DNA of 49,104 nucleotides from a virus, in the IMG/VR virus record IMGVR_UViG_3300028025_000003, positions 1 to 49,104 of that record; one strand, 5' to 3'. Position numbers and translations under genes: made by a program. Every line of letters starts with the position of its first letter. The first letter of the stretch is position 1. A model generated the notes under the pieces. The model searched no databases. It saw only the letters and a program-made list of their open reading frames with translations, and had not been told where the DNA came from. Shown in pieces: positions 39,291 through 47,994 of the stretch.

Positions 39291-39319
39291 GGTATTATAG
39301 TTTTTGAAGTAATAATACC
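39291..39319 (+). promoter_or_regulatory. Promoter motif GGTATTATA within an inverted repeat
   Basis: GGTATTAT (39291-39298) has TGG before TATTAT and is followed by its inverse ATAATACC (39312-39319), 13 nt apart. It lies in the gap before the protease gene; GGAG precedes the ATG at 39338. It could be a promoter with a palindromic operator or a 5' hairpin. Confidence 0.5.
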
Positions 39320-39337
39320 TATCCCTATCGGAGTATA

Positions 39338-40342
39338 ATGAAACGCTTAAATCTGAGCGAAAGCGTCGGCTTTGAAGCCGTAGCATCTAGCGGAAAAAAG
39401 TGGCGAGTTAAGGTAATCGAATCCGGCTGGGGAAGTTCGGGTTATTACGGTTCTGAAATGTTAGCCCAATACGGCCCGAGTGTTTTCACAAAAGGCACAA
39501 AAGTTTTCATGAACCACCCATCCATCAGCGAAGCATCTGATCGCCCCGAGCGCGATGTTCACCAACTTGCTGGCAAGTTAACTACAGATGCTTTTTTCAA
39601 CGAATCGGATAAGTCCCTTTACGCTGATGTTGAATTTTACTCTCACTATGCACCAATCATCAAAGAGATGGCTGGCGACATAGGTTTATCAATTCATGCT
39701 ATGGGAGTCGCTGCTTTTGGCGAAGCCGATGGCAGAGAAGGCTCCATTGTCGAATCTCTAGTATCAGATCCTTTTACTAGCCTCGATGTGGTAACAGTAG
39801 CTGGCGCAGGAGGAAAATTTGTTTCCCTTCTCGAAAGTTATAAATCAAAAGATAGAGCTACTGTTGTAGCCGAATCAGAAACGGAAAATGAAGATATGTC
39901 TATTACTAAGGAAGAATTTGACGCAGCTATTGCTGACGTTAAGGCAACCTTCGTTGAGGCTCTCACTCCACTACGCGAATCAGTAGTTACTCTTGTAGAG
40001 TCTGCTACTGCCGCTGCTGAAGAAGCAGACGCTGCTGTTGAGGAAACTGAGACTGTGGAAGATGAGGCTCCTGCGCTCGACCCAGTTGAAGTTGCTGAGA
40101 AGTTTAACGAATCTGGACTACCAAAGATTGCGCTTACCCGCGTAGTTGAGGCACTAAAGTCCGAAACAAACACCAAAACTGTAGATGAACTAATTGCAGA
40201 AGAGAAGAACTATGTTTCTCTTGTGAGTGAGTCTGCTGTTACTGCTGTAGCAACTAGCACCTCTGGTGTTATTCGCGAAGCAGCGACAACCAACCTAGTT
40301 GATGAGTGGGCTGCAATTACCTCACGCATTACAAGAAAGTAA
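39338..40342 (+). CDS. Capsid maturation protease fused to scaffold
   Basis: This 334-residue protein has a protease domain (about 1-165) with F-M-N-H60-P, 'HQLAGKL' and G-L-S118-I-H-A-M-G, the His/Ser arrangement of actinophage prohead proteases. Residues about 180-334 are acidic, Ala/Glu/Val-rich helix typical of scaffold. An internal ATG at 39896 (Met187), with GGAA upstream, could start a separate scaffold product. The enzyme would digest scaffold and itself during capsid maturation. Confidence 0.82.
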   Translation: MKRLNLSESVGFEAVASSGKKWRVKVIESGWGSSGYYGSEMLAQYGPSVFTKGTKVFMNHPSISEASDRPERDVHQLAGKLTTDAFFNESDKSLYADVEFYSHYAPIIKEMAGDIGLSIHAMGVAAFGEADGREGSIVESLVSDPFTSLDVVTVAGAGGKFVSLLESYKSKDRATVVAESETENEDMSITKEEFDAAIADVKATFVEALTPLRESVVTLVESATAAAEEADAAVEETETVEDEAPALDPVEVAEKFNESGLPKIALTRVVEALKSETNTKTVDELIAEEKNYVSLVSESAVTAVATSTSGVIREAATTNLVDEWAAITSRITRK

Positions 40343-40353
40343 AGGAAAAGTAA

Positions 40354-40698
40354 ATGGCTCTTAATGAGATTTACAAAGACGGCAATGAACTTGTCCTTCC
40401 AGTAGCAAGCACTGTTAAATCAGGTAACTTGGTTCAGGTTGGTCAGATTATTGGTGTAGCACAAAACGACGCAGTAACTGGTCAAGACGGAAACACTTAC
40501 GCAACTGTAAAGATGAACGGTGTGTTTGAACTCACCACTTCTGTAGCAGTTACTGTTGGTGCAGCAATGTACGTTACCTCAGCTGGCGTTATCAATGTTA
40601 CTTCTACAAGTAACAAGTTCATCGGTCACGCAGTGACTGCAAAGACAACCACAACTGCAGGCAGCATTTATGTTCGTCTAGTACCGGCTGCGGCGTAA
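40354..40698 (+). CDS. Capsid decoration-like protein (DUF2190-like)
   Basis: This 114-residue beta-rich protein starts 'MALNEIYKDGNELVLPVAS' and contains 'SGNLVQVGQIIGVAQND' and 'FELTTSVAVTVGAAMYV', the pattern of DUF2190 phage proteins that lie between protease and capsid genes. These resemble capsid cement or decoration proteins. AAAGGAAAAG precedes the ATG. Confidence 0.75.
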   Translation: MALNEIYKDGNELVLPVASTVKSGNLVQVGQIIGVAQNDAVTGQDGNTYATVKMNGVFELTTSVAVTVGAAMYVTSAGVINVTSTSNKFIGHAVTAKTTTTAGSIYVRLVPAAA

Positions 40699-40710
40699 GG
40701 AATATAGAAA

Positions 40711-41814
40711 ATGAATGAAAACATTACTTCACGTCAAGTAGAAGCCGCAAAGCTTCTTGAGGGTGCCCTTCGCGGTAACCGTCAGGACAAGCTAAAGCTA
40801 CAGGAAGGTATTTCTACTTCAGATCTACCAATCCAGCTAGCTCCAACCATCAACAAGATTCTTTTTGAGAACTACCAGGCCCAGCCAAAGGTTTGGGACC
40901 AGTTCGCAACTCGTCTAGTTGTTGATGACTTCCGTAAGCAGCAGTACCTAAACCTTCGTTACGAAGATGACGGCAAGGACAACCAGGGCGACACATTCCG
41001 TGACGGCTCACTTCCTACCGTTGGCGAGTACGACGAGTACCCAACTGCAGGTTGGTTCTCAGTTACTGAGAGCGACTTCGCAGTAAAGAAGGCCGGTCAG
41101 CGTGTACGTTTCTCATGGGAGGCTGTTGTAAACGACGGCAACATCTCATTGCTAGAGCGTCTACCTATCGAACTTGGTCTAAAGGCTGCTGGTAAAGAAG
41201 ACGAAGAAGTTACAAAGCAACTTGTTTCAACCTCAGGTTTGAACACTACTAACTTCAAGTCAGGCAACAACAACCTATTCTCAGGTAACGGTGCACTAAC
41301 TCTAGAGAACCTAGAGAAGGCTATCCAGGCTGCAAACCTGCAGCAGTACAACGGCAAGCTAATCCAGCCTGTAAGCAGCTTCGCATTGGTAATCCCTCGT
41401 GCGCTTGAGCTTACTGCACGTAAGATCCTTGCTGTTCAGACTGTTGAGACATCAGCAACTGTTGGTTCAATTGTTACAAAGACCATCACTGGTAACCCAA
41501 TCGGTTCACAGGTGAGCATTGTTGTAAACGACTGGATCACAAAGATCAACTCAGGCGCTAGTGCTTACTGGTTCCTAATCCCAACACCAAACGCATCACT
41601 AAACCCAAGCGTTGTTCTTGGATTCCTTCGTGGATTCGAGACTCCTGAGCTTCGTGTTAAGTCTGCATCAGGTGTTGCACTAGGCGGAGGGGCTGTCCCT
41701 GAGGCTTATGGCTCATTTGACAATGACGACTGGCAGATGAGAATCCGCCACATTGCAACTGGTGGATTCTTTGTTCCTGCTGGAACAATCGCCTCAACTG
41801 GAGCCGGTTCATAA
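40711..41814 (+). CDS. Major capsid protein
   Basis: This 367-residue protein sits after protease and decoration genes. The N-terminal ~50 residues are a helical arm. An HK97-like E-loop/P-domain pattern follows ('TAGWFSVTESDFAVKKAGQRVRFSWEAVVND'), and a 'FFVPAGTI' C-terminal strand ends the fold. Codon choice is strikingly uniform (CTA, TAC, AAG), as for a highly expressed gene. It is followed by a strong UUCG-loop terminator. Confidence 0.88.
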   Translation: MNENITSRQVEAAKLLEGALRGNRQDKLKLQEGISTSDLPIQLAPTINKILFENYQAQPKVWDQFATRLVVDDFRKQQYLNLRYEDDGKDNQGDTFRDGSLPTVGEYDEYPTAGWFSVTESDFAVKKAGQRVRFSWEAVVNDGNISLLERLPIELGLKAAGKEDEEVTKQLVSTSGLNTTNFKSGNNNLFSGNGALTLENLEKAIQAANLQQYNGKLIQPVSSFALVIPRALELTARKILAVQTVETSATVGSIVTKTITGNPIGSQVSIVVNDWITKINSGASAYWFLIPTPNASLNPSVVLGFLRGFETPELRVKSASGVALGGGAVPEAYGSFDNDDWQMRIRHIATGGFFVPAGTIASTGAGS

Positions 41815-41834
41815 TAACCAAACTCTAAAGAATT

Positions 41835-41869
41835 TCCCCATGACTTCGGTTGTGGGGATTTTCTTTTTT
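41835..41869 (+). terminator. Intrinsic terminator with UUCG tetraloop after capsid gene
   Basis: The stem TCCCCATGAC / GTTGTGGGGA (41835-41844 with 41849-41858) closes the very stable C-UUCG-G loop and is followed by TTTTCTTTTTT. It ends the head transcript and separates it from the fibre block. Confidence 0.9.
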
Positions 41870-41930
41870 GTATGATAAAATAATTGCTACAACGATCTTC
41901 TCCTTCGTTGTTGTTGTTGTGTGGACAACT

Positions 41931-41971
41931 GAAGTCGCCCTGTAGAGCATTTATCGCTCCGGGGCGATTTC
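41931..41971 (+). other. RNA hairpin before collagen-like gene
   Basis: A 10-bp stem GAAGTCGCCC / GGGCGATTTC (one G-U pair) encloses a second stem GAGC/GCTC. It lies just upstream of a TATAAT promoter motif. A smaller hairpin CAACGA/TCGTTG lies at about 41890-41910. These may form a second terminator or a regulatory structure. Confidence 0.5.
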
Positions 41972-41980
41972 GCCTTCTAA

Positions 41981-41989
41981 GGTATAATA
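41981..41989 (+). promoter_or_regulatory. Extended -10 promoter motif (GGTATAATA)
   Basis: A consensus TATAAT (41983-41988) is preceded by AAGG and ends six bases before the ATG at 41995. There is no -35 element at normal spacing. The six-base gap reads AAAAGG, which would not leave room for a separate leader. Confidence 0.6.
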
Positions 41990-41994
41990 AAAGG

Positions 41995-43050
<1,056 letters not shown>

Positions 43051-43064
43051 GATAGGTAGAAAAC

Positions 43065-43367
43065 ATGGCAGCAACAATTAAGGCTCTTTATAGAGGTGCA
43101 GCAGCAACATCAAGCGCCACCCTTTATACAGTGCCAGCAGCGACAGTCACTACTGTCACAAATATTGTGGTGACAAACACAGCAGCATCTGCTGCTACAT
43201 TTACTATCACCCTAGATGGCGTAGTAATGGTTCCAGCAGTATCAATCGCTGCTAACTCTTTTGCATCTTTTGACCTAAAGCAGGCTCTAGCAGCCACAAA
43301 GATTATCGCTGGTTTCGCTAGCGCAGTGACTGTGAACTTCCACATCTCAGGAGTCGAGGTAGCTTAA
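43065..43367 (+). CDS. Small beta-sandwich virion protein (paralogue of 46739-47068)
   Basis: This 100-residue, Ala/Thr/Val-rich protein has an alternating beta pattern: 'TLYTVPAATVTTVTNIVVTNT', then 'FTITLDGVVMVPAVSIAANS'. It matches the spacing of the 109-residue protein at 46739, which occupies the same place in a second cassette. It resembles small phage knob domains at fibre junctions. AGGATAGGTAG precedes the ATG. Function is inferred from context. Confidence 0.65.
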   Translation: MAATIKALYRGAAATSSATLYTVPAATVTTVTNIVVTNTAASAATFTITLDGVVMVPAVSIAANSFASFDLKQALAATKIIAGFASAVTVNFHISGVEVA

Positions 43368-44029
43368 TGGGTTATTCAGTTTATCCAGCGCCAGCAGTTG
43401 CTGCTGCAAAGTCTGAGCGCGTTGTAAAAATTAACTCAACCCAGTCTTGGACTGCACCTGCTGACGTGACTTCTGTCGAGGTTATTTTATGCGGTGGTGG
43501 TGGTGGTGGGACTGGACCAAACAATGGAAACGCTTGGGCTTTCGGTGGTGGTGGTTCTGTTGACTATAACGTTTTATCGGTAACACCAAATACTGCTTAC
43601 ACTATAACTATTGGAGGCGGTGGTGCTGGCGACCCTGCTAATGGCGGTACTGGTGGAACTTCATCTTTCGGTGCCCTTTGGTCAGTAGTCGGTGGCTCTG
43701 GTGCTTCACGTGGTAATTATGGCGGTTTTGGTGGTGCTCTTGGGGGGCAGGGTGCTGCTGTTGTAACTGGCGCTACAAGTAACCAAGCAGTGTCTTTGTC
43801 TGCTGGTGCATTTGGATTTGGCGGTGGAGGCGCAATGCACGGTGGAAACTTTGGCGGATTTGGTATGGCTACAAACGGTGGTGGTGCTAACAGAGGTGCT
43901 TTTTCTAGCCAAAATGGAACTGCTAATACTGGTGGTGGCGGTAGTGCAGGATATTGGAACGGAAACTCAATCGCAGGTGGCGCTGGTGGTTCAGGTGTAG
44001 CAATTATCAAATATTGGAGCGCACTATAA
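43367..44029 (+). CDS. Glycine-rich adhesin-like protein (paralogue of 47080-47994)
   Basis: This 220-residue protein has a beta N-terminus including 'STQSWTAPADVTSVEVILCGGGGGG', and most of the rest is Gly-rich (runs of four to six Gly with aromatic residues). The pattern is that of phage tip adhesins with polyglycine-like folds. It starts in a TAATG overlap and ends with 'GGSGVAIIKYW', matching 'GSGIVIVRYL' at the end of the paralogue. It may bind the host surface. Confidence 0.75.
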   Translation: MGYSVYPAPAVAAAKSERVVKINSTQSWTAPADVTSVEVILCGGGGGGTGPNNGNAWAFGGGGSVDYNVLSVTPNTAYTITIGGGGAGDPANGGTGGTSSFGALWSVVGGSGASRGNYGGFGGALGGQGAAVVTGATSNQAVSLSAGAFGFGGGGAMHGGNFGGFGMATNGGGANRGAFSSQNGTANTGGGGSAGYWNGNSIAGGAGGSGVAIIKYWSAL

Positions 44030-44262
44030 TGGCACACTTTGCAAAAATTGAAAACGGTATCGTTACTAATGTTGTTGTAGTGGACAATGAGCATGAGCAA
44101 GACGGCGAGGCTTACCTGAACTCACTTGGCCTAGAAGGCACATGGGTACAGACAAGTTACAACGGCAACATTCGCGGAAAGTACGCGGGAATTGGCGACA
44201 TCTACGACAGTGTTGCAGATGTATTTGTTTCCCCCATCGTGATTGAAAGTATTCCAGAATAA
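44029..44262 (+). CDS. Small cassette protein, MAH type (paralogue of 47994-48335)
   Basis: From ATG 44029 (TAATG overlap) this encodes 77 residues: M-A-H-F-A-K-I-E-N, 'GTWVQTSYN', 'IRGKYAGIGDIYD' and 'FVSP'. The same elements in the same order form the first 75 residues of the protein at 47994. Such proteins follow fibre genes in many phages, but their function is unclear. An open frame upstream to 43954 lies in the Gly-rich gene and is rejected. Confidence 0.7.
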   Translation: MAHFAKIENGIVTNVVVVDNEHEQDGEAYLNSLGLEGTWVQTSYNGNIRGKYAGIGDIYDSVADVFVSPIVIESIPE

Positions 44263-44393
44263 TGGCAGCAATTGACTTTCCGAATAGCCCAACTGTAAAT
44301 CAAGTATTTACTGCTGCTGGTAAATCATGGATATGGAATGGTTCATACTGGTCATCACAGACTAGCCAAACCATTGACGGCGGAACAGCCTAA
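44262..44393 (+). CDS. Short fibre-module protein (43 aa)
   Basis: ATG 44262 to TAA 44393 encodes 43 residues: F-P-N-S-P-T-V-N-Q-V-F, then 'WIWNGSYWSS', a module common at the ends of phage fibre proteins, and a C-terminal T-I-D-G-G-T-A. The same last seven residues end the collagen-like protein at 44839-45936. It starts in a TAATG overlap. It may be a remnant of a larger fibre. Confidence 0.6.
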   Translation: MAAIDFPNSPTVNQVFTAAGKSWIWNGSYWSSQTSQTIDGGTA

Positions 44394-44397
44394 GTCT

Positions 44398-44406
44398 GGT
44401 AGAATA
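44398..44406 (+). promoter_or_regulatory. Extended -10 promoter motif (GGTAGAATA)
   Basis: TAGAAT (44400-44405) is preceded by TGG and ends eight bases before the ATG at 44414. TTGACG lies 20 bp upstream, outside normal spacing. It probably starts the second fibre cassette. Confidence 0.55.
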
Positions 44407-44413
44407 GAGTATT

Positions 44414-44830
44414 ATGGCTAACGAACTCCCCTCAAATATCAGTTACGGAACCGTAGTTGGTCGTTTTTTGCTAGCCTATGCCGATGGAGTAGATGCTGAT
44501 CTTTTTCCGGATGGTGTCGCCTGTGGGGGTAGCATTGTCTTTGTGCCATCTGTTGAACGCCTTAAAAATGCTACTGGCACACCATCGCCTGTAACTATTC
44601 TTGTTCGCCCAATTGTTTGCGCCTTGGATTCAGAGGGTTATGTTTTAGGCTCTGATAACACTCGTGGTGTTAGATTACTTGCAACAAATGACACAGACAA
44701 CGTTCCAGTTGGCTGGACCTGGACTGCACAATACAGACTTACTGACATAGATGGCGCAACCCTTCAAATGCTACCTAACCAGACTTTTAGCCTTGCTGGT
44801 GGCGCAACTCTTGACTTGACGACTATTTAG
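44414..44830 (+). CDS. Fibre N-terminal-domain paralogue
   Basis: This 138-residue beta-rich protein contains 'YGTVVGRFLLAYADG', 'FPDGV' and 'GSIVFVPS'. The next protein has the same elements over its first 135 residues, so the two are tandem duplicates, one of which carries a collagen shaft. This one may be a free collar or cap for the fibre base. No Shine-Dalgarno sequence is visible; the promoter motif suggests a leaderless message. Confidence 0.7.
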   Translation: MANELPSNISYGTVVGRFLLAYADGVDADLFPDGVACGGSIVFVPSVERLKNATGTPSPVTILVRPIVCALDSEGYVLGSDNTRGVRLLATNDTDNVPVGWTWTAQYRLTDIDGATLQMLPNQTFSLAGGATLDLTTI

Positions 44831-44838
44831 GAATATTA

Positions 44839-45936
44839 ATGCCTCTCCCATCGAACGTAGGTTACGGCACAGTAGTTGGCCGTTTCCTACTTGCCTACGC
44901 TGATGGCAGCGACTCTGATGCTTTTCCAGATGGGGTCCCTGCTAAGGGCTCAGTATTTTTCAACCCATCTCCGGCTTTTTTAAAAGACATAGCAGCGTCA
45001 CCTAGCCCGGTAACTATTGTGCCTTCTCGTGTTGAGGCAACCCTAAACGCGGATGGCTACCTTCTTGGCCCTGATGGAACCCAGGGTATTCGCCTTGTAG
45101 CAACAAACGATGCCGACCTGAACCCAGTGAACTGGACTTGGGAAGTAGAGTTTGCAATCACTGATGAGCTTGGTTCGCCAATCAAGTTGCATCCTTTTAG
45201 CTTTTCTTTGCCTCAAGGAACTACGGTTGATCTGACCCAACTTTCACCGGTTCCTGATTCTAATGGCACATTTTACATAGTTGGTCCTACTGGTGCCACA
45301 GGCGCAACAGGTGCCACCGGAGCCACAGGCGCTACAGGAGCCACGGGTACTGCTGCCACTATTGCGGTTGGAACAGTAACCACAGGCACCGCTGGATCAA
45401 GTGCAGTAATTACTAATGCTGGTACATCTAGTGCTGCAGTTTTCAACTTTACAATTCCCCGTGGCGATAAGGGTGACACGGGTAATACCGGTGCTACCGG
45501 AGCTACTGGGGCAACTGGTCTTAACTGGCAGGGCACCTGGTCAAACACGGTTGACTATATAAACAACGATGCTGTATACTATAACAATTCTTCTTGGTTT
45601 GCATCTGGTAATCCAACTGTTGGTCAAGTGCCCGAAATCGGTGCGACCAACTGGATGCCTCTTGCTTTGCAGGGAGCTACTGGTGCCACTGGAGCAACTG
45701 GTTCTCAAGGTATTCAGGGTATCAAAGGTGATACTGGAAACACCGGACCCAAGGGTGACACTGGCGATACTGGACCACAAGGTATCCAGGGTATTCAAGG
45801 TATTCAAGGTGAACAAGGACCAGCAGGTTCACTTTCAAATTTGACTGCGGTGTCTCCAATCCTGTATAATAGTACTACATCCACTTTGACTTTTGACCCA
45901 GCAGCAATTACAACTATTGATGGAGGAACGGCCTGA
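44839..45936 (+). CDS. Collagen-like fibre protein with duplicated N-terminal domain
   Basis: This 365-residue protein has residues 1-135 matching the previous protein. A Gly-Ala-Thr collagen run (about 152-170), a beta segment, another collagen run, a W-rich module ('NWQGTWSNTVDYINNDAVYY'-type, about 230-250), a third collagen stretch with G-I-Q repeats and a C-terminal beta tail ending T-I-D-G-G-T-A follow. It should form a trimeric fibre. The repeated GAT units are prone to copy-number change. GGAATATT lies before the ATG. Confidence 0.82.
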   Translation: MPLPSNVGYGTVVGRFLLAYADGSDSDAFPDGVPAKGSVFFNPSPAFLKDIAASPSPVTIVPSRVEATLNADGYLLGPDGTQGIRLVATNDADLNPVNWTWEVEFAITDELGSPIKLHPFSFSLPQGTTVDLTQLSPVPDSNGTFYIVGPTGATGATGATGATGATGATGTAATIAVGTVTTGTAGSSAVITNAGTSSAAVFNFTIPRGDKGDTGNTGATGATGATGLNWQGTWSNTVDYINNDAVYYNNSSWFASGNPTVGQVPEIGATNWMPLALQGATGATGATGSQGIQGIKGDTGNTGPKGDTGDTGPQGIQGIQGIQGEQGPAGSLSNLTAVSPILYNSTTSTLTFDPAAITTIDGGTA

Positions 45937-46727
45937 TGGCAGTCCAAACAGTAATTAAGCACCGTAGAGATACGGCTGCTAACTGGACATCAGTAAATCC
46001 AGTTTTGGCTGCAGGTGAAGCGGGTCTAGAAACTGATACTAAACTTGTTAAATACGGTGATGGCACGACCGCATGGAACTTATTGCCATATCAAAAAACT
46101 GGTGTTGCAGCTGGCGGAACAACTGGTCAGATTCTTGCGAAGGTCGATGGCACTGATTACAACACCACTTGGACTTCCAGTGCACCTACAGCTGGTTACA
46201 CCTCTGTTGTTAAGCACGAAGTCAAACTTGGCGAAGCAATCGCTAAGGGTCAAGCGGTTTATGTAAGTTCTTCTAGCGGAACAAACATAATTGTTTCAAA
46301 GGCTTCAAACGCTTCTGAATCAACCTCATCTAAGACAATTGGTTTGCTTGAAGCGGGCGGTACCACTAACGCTTTTGTAAATGTTGTTACTGAGGGTTTG
46401 CTTGCTGGGTTGAATACTTCAACCGCTACTGCTGGTGACCCTGTTTGGTTGGGTACTGCTGGGAACCTGATTTATGGCTTGGCCTCTAAGCCTTACGCAC
46501 CGGCCCACTTGGTATTTATCGGTATTGTTACTCAGGTTCACGCAAGTCAAGGTGAAATTTTTGTCAAAGTTCAAAACGGCTTTGAGTTAAATGAAATTCA
46601 CAATGTAAAGTTTACCAACTTGACCGATGGCCAGGCTTTGGTTTACGACGCTGCTAATAGCCTTTGGGTAAACGGCGAAGGTGCTGGTGAAGCAAACTTT
46701 AGTTCATTTCTTTTAATGGGCGCTTAG
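45936..46727 (+). CDS. Tail/head fibre protein with Mtd-N-like domain
   Basis: This 263-residue protein begins 'IKHRRDTAANWTSVNPVLAAGE' and continues 'DTKLVKYGDGTTAWN', the pattern of the N-terminal domain of major tropism determinant-type fibres. A 'GQILAKVDGTDYNTTW' hinge links to a beta domain ('GQAVYVSSSSGTNIIV', 'IFVKVQNGFELNE') and a C-terminal tail. It starts in a TGATG overlap. No reverse transcriptase or template repeat is present, so variation by retroelement is not supported. Confidence 0.78.
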   Translation: MAVQTVIKHRRDTAANWTSVNPVLAAGEAGLETDTKLVKYGDGTTAWNLLPYQKTGVAAGGTTGQILAKVDGTDYNTTWTSSAPTAGYTSVVKHEVKLGEAIAKGQAVYVSSSSGTNIIVSKASNASESTSSKTIGLLEAGGTTNAFVNVVTEGLLAGLNTSTATAGDPVWLGTAGNLIYGLASKPYAPAHLVFIGIVTQVHASQGEIFVKVQNGFELNEIHNVKFTNLTDGQALVYDAANSLWVNGEGAGEANFSSFLLMGA

Positions 46728-46738
46728 GATAGGAAATT

Positions 46739-47068
46739 ATGCCAACAACATATAAAGTGCTAGCGCAATCAGCGCCAGCCGCAACAACTAATACAGATAT
46801 CTACACGGTGGGGGCTGGTAAATCCGCTATAATTAGCACTCTTATTGTGGCTAACCGATCTGCCTCTGTAAAAACTTACCGTATTGCAGTAAGACCAGCA
46901 GGCGCTACACTTGCCAATCAACACTATCTTGCTTACGATATTACTGTTGGAGCATCAGATAGCACAACCCTAACACTGGGAATGACGCTGGCTGCCACAG
47001 ATGTTCTAACAGTCTACGCATCAACAACGGACCTATCTTTTACAGCATTTGGTTCTGAAATTAGCTAA
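46739..47068 (+). CDS. Small beta-sandwich virion protein (paralogue of 43065-43367)
   Basis: This 109-residue protein contains 'TNTDIYTVGAGKSAIISTLIVANRS', 'YRIAVRPAG' and a second sheet 'LTVYASTTDLSFTAFG'. The strand spacing resembles the 100-residue protein of the first cassette and other small phage capsid or fibre accessory proteins. GGATAGGA precedes the ATG. Confidence 0.65.
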   Translation: MPTTYKVLAQSAPAATTNTDIYTVGAGKSAIISTLIVANRSASVKTYRIAVRPAGATLANQHYLAYDITVGASDSTTLTLGMTLAATDVLTVYASTTDLSFTAFGSEIS

Positions 47069-47079
47069 GGAGCCTAACC

Positions 47080-47994
47080 ATGGCAAACCAAAGCGTTGCG
47101 CGTTCAAGCGTATTATCTAATTTTATTAAATATAATTCCAACTTAGTTGGCAACGCTGCTTATGCCCCGACCACAATTAATGGCGGATCACTAACATCAG
47201 ATGCAAGTTATTATTACCGCACTTTTACTGCTAATGGAAACCTAGTTCTTTCTGGTCTACCAGTTAGTGCTGATATTGTAGTAATTGCTGGTGGTGGAGG
47301 TGCCGGAACAAATGGTGGTGGAGGTGGAGGTGCAGGAGGCGTATTTACTTCTACAACAACCTTAAGTCCTGCCTCTTATTCTGTAACAGTCGGTGCTGGT
47401 GGCGCTAGTGGTAGCCCACAAAACTCTACTGGTAACGGTTCTAACTCTGTTTTTGGTGCCCTTACTGCTGCAGTTGGTGGTGGACGCGGTGGCTCTCGTG
47501 ACTCTGACTCTGCCGGTGTTTCAGGTGGTTCTGGTGGTGGAGGTGGTGGTGCACCTAGTAGTTACTCTGGTGGAACTGGCACTTCCGGTCAGGGAAATAA
47601 TGGAGGAACTTCTTACGGTGGTGGCGGTAACGCTGCTGGTGGTGGAGGTGGTGGTTTTGCTTCTGCTGGTGGAACTGCATCAAACACTCAGGGTGGTAAC
47701 GGTGGTAACGGCTACTCAATAGGCAGTTGGGTTTCTTCTACTGGGTTTACTGGTTATGCTGGTGGTGGAGCAGGTTCTGGTCTTGACTATGCAAACTTCG
47801 GCGGTAAAGCTGGAACTGTGCAAGTAGGATTTGGTGGCGGTGGTCCACAGAACTCAAGCCGTGACGGACGTGTAAATTCTGGCGGCGGCGGAGGGTCACT
47901 TGCTACGGGTCTAAACTCGGGTGAAACTGGTAGTGGTGGTGGCGGTTCTGGTATTGTAATTGTTCGCTATCTAAGATCTTCGGTAGGTGGATAA
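47080..47994 (+). CDS. Glycine-rich adhesin-like protein (paralogue of 43367-44029)
   Basis: This 304-residue protein has an N-terminal ~70 residues that are beta-rich, then a long glycine-rich region (runs of three to six Gly, with Ser, Asn, Tyr) and an end 'GSGIVIVRYL'. Layout and ends match the 220-residue paralogue, with an extra Gly-rich segment. It is likely a surface adhesin with a polyglycine-type sandwich. AAGGAG lies about 10 nt before the ATG. TAATG overlaps the next gene. Confidence 0.75.
   Translation: MANQSVARSSVLSNFIKYNSNLVGNAAYAPTTINGGSLTSDASYYYRTFTANGNLVLSGLPVSADIVVIAGGGGAGTNGGGGGGAGGVFTSTTTLSPASYSVTVGAGGASGSPQNSTGNGSNSVFGALTAAVGGGRGGSRDSDSAGVSGGSGGGGGGAPSSYSGGTGTSGQGNNGGTSYGGGGNAAGGGGGGFASAGGTASNTQGGNGGNGYSIGSWVSSTGFTGYAGGGAGSGLDYANFGGKAGTVQVGFGGGGPQNSSRDGRVNSGGGGGSLATGLNSGETGSGGGGSGIVIVRYLRSSVGG

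Noticed and set aside
41884-41994. Upstream start of the collagen-like gene at 41884
   Set aside because: This stretch contains hairpins and a consensus -10; the ATG at 41995 begins the typical anchor sequence.
43706-44100. Pro-rich minus-strand frames opposite the Gly-rich gene
   Set aside because: Antisense image of Gly codons, no start signals.
45936-46727. Diversity-generating retroelement (Mtd-like fibre)
   Set aside because: Only the N-terminal anchoring domain is Mtd-like. No reverse transcriptase, template repeat or variable C-type lectin end is present.
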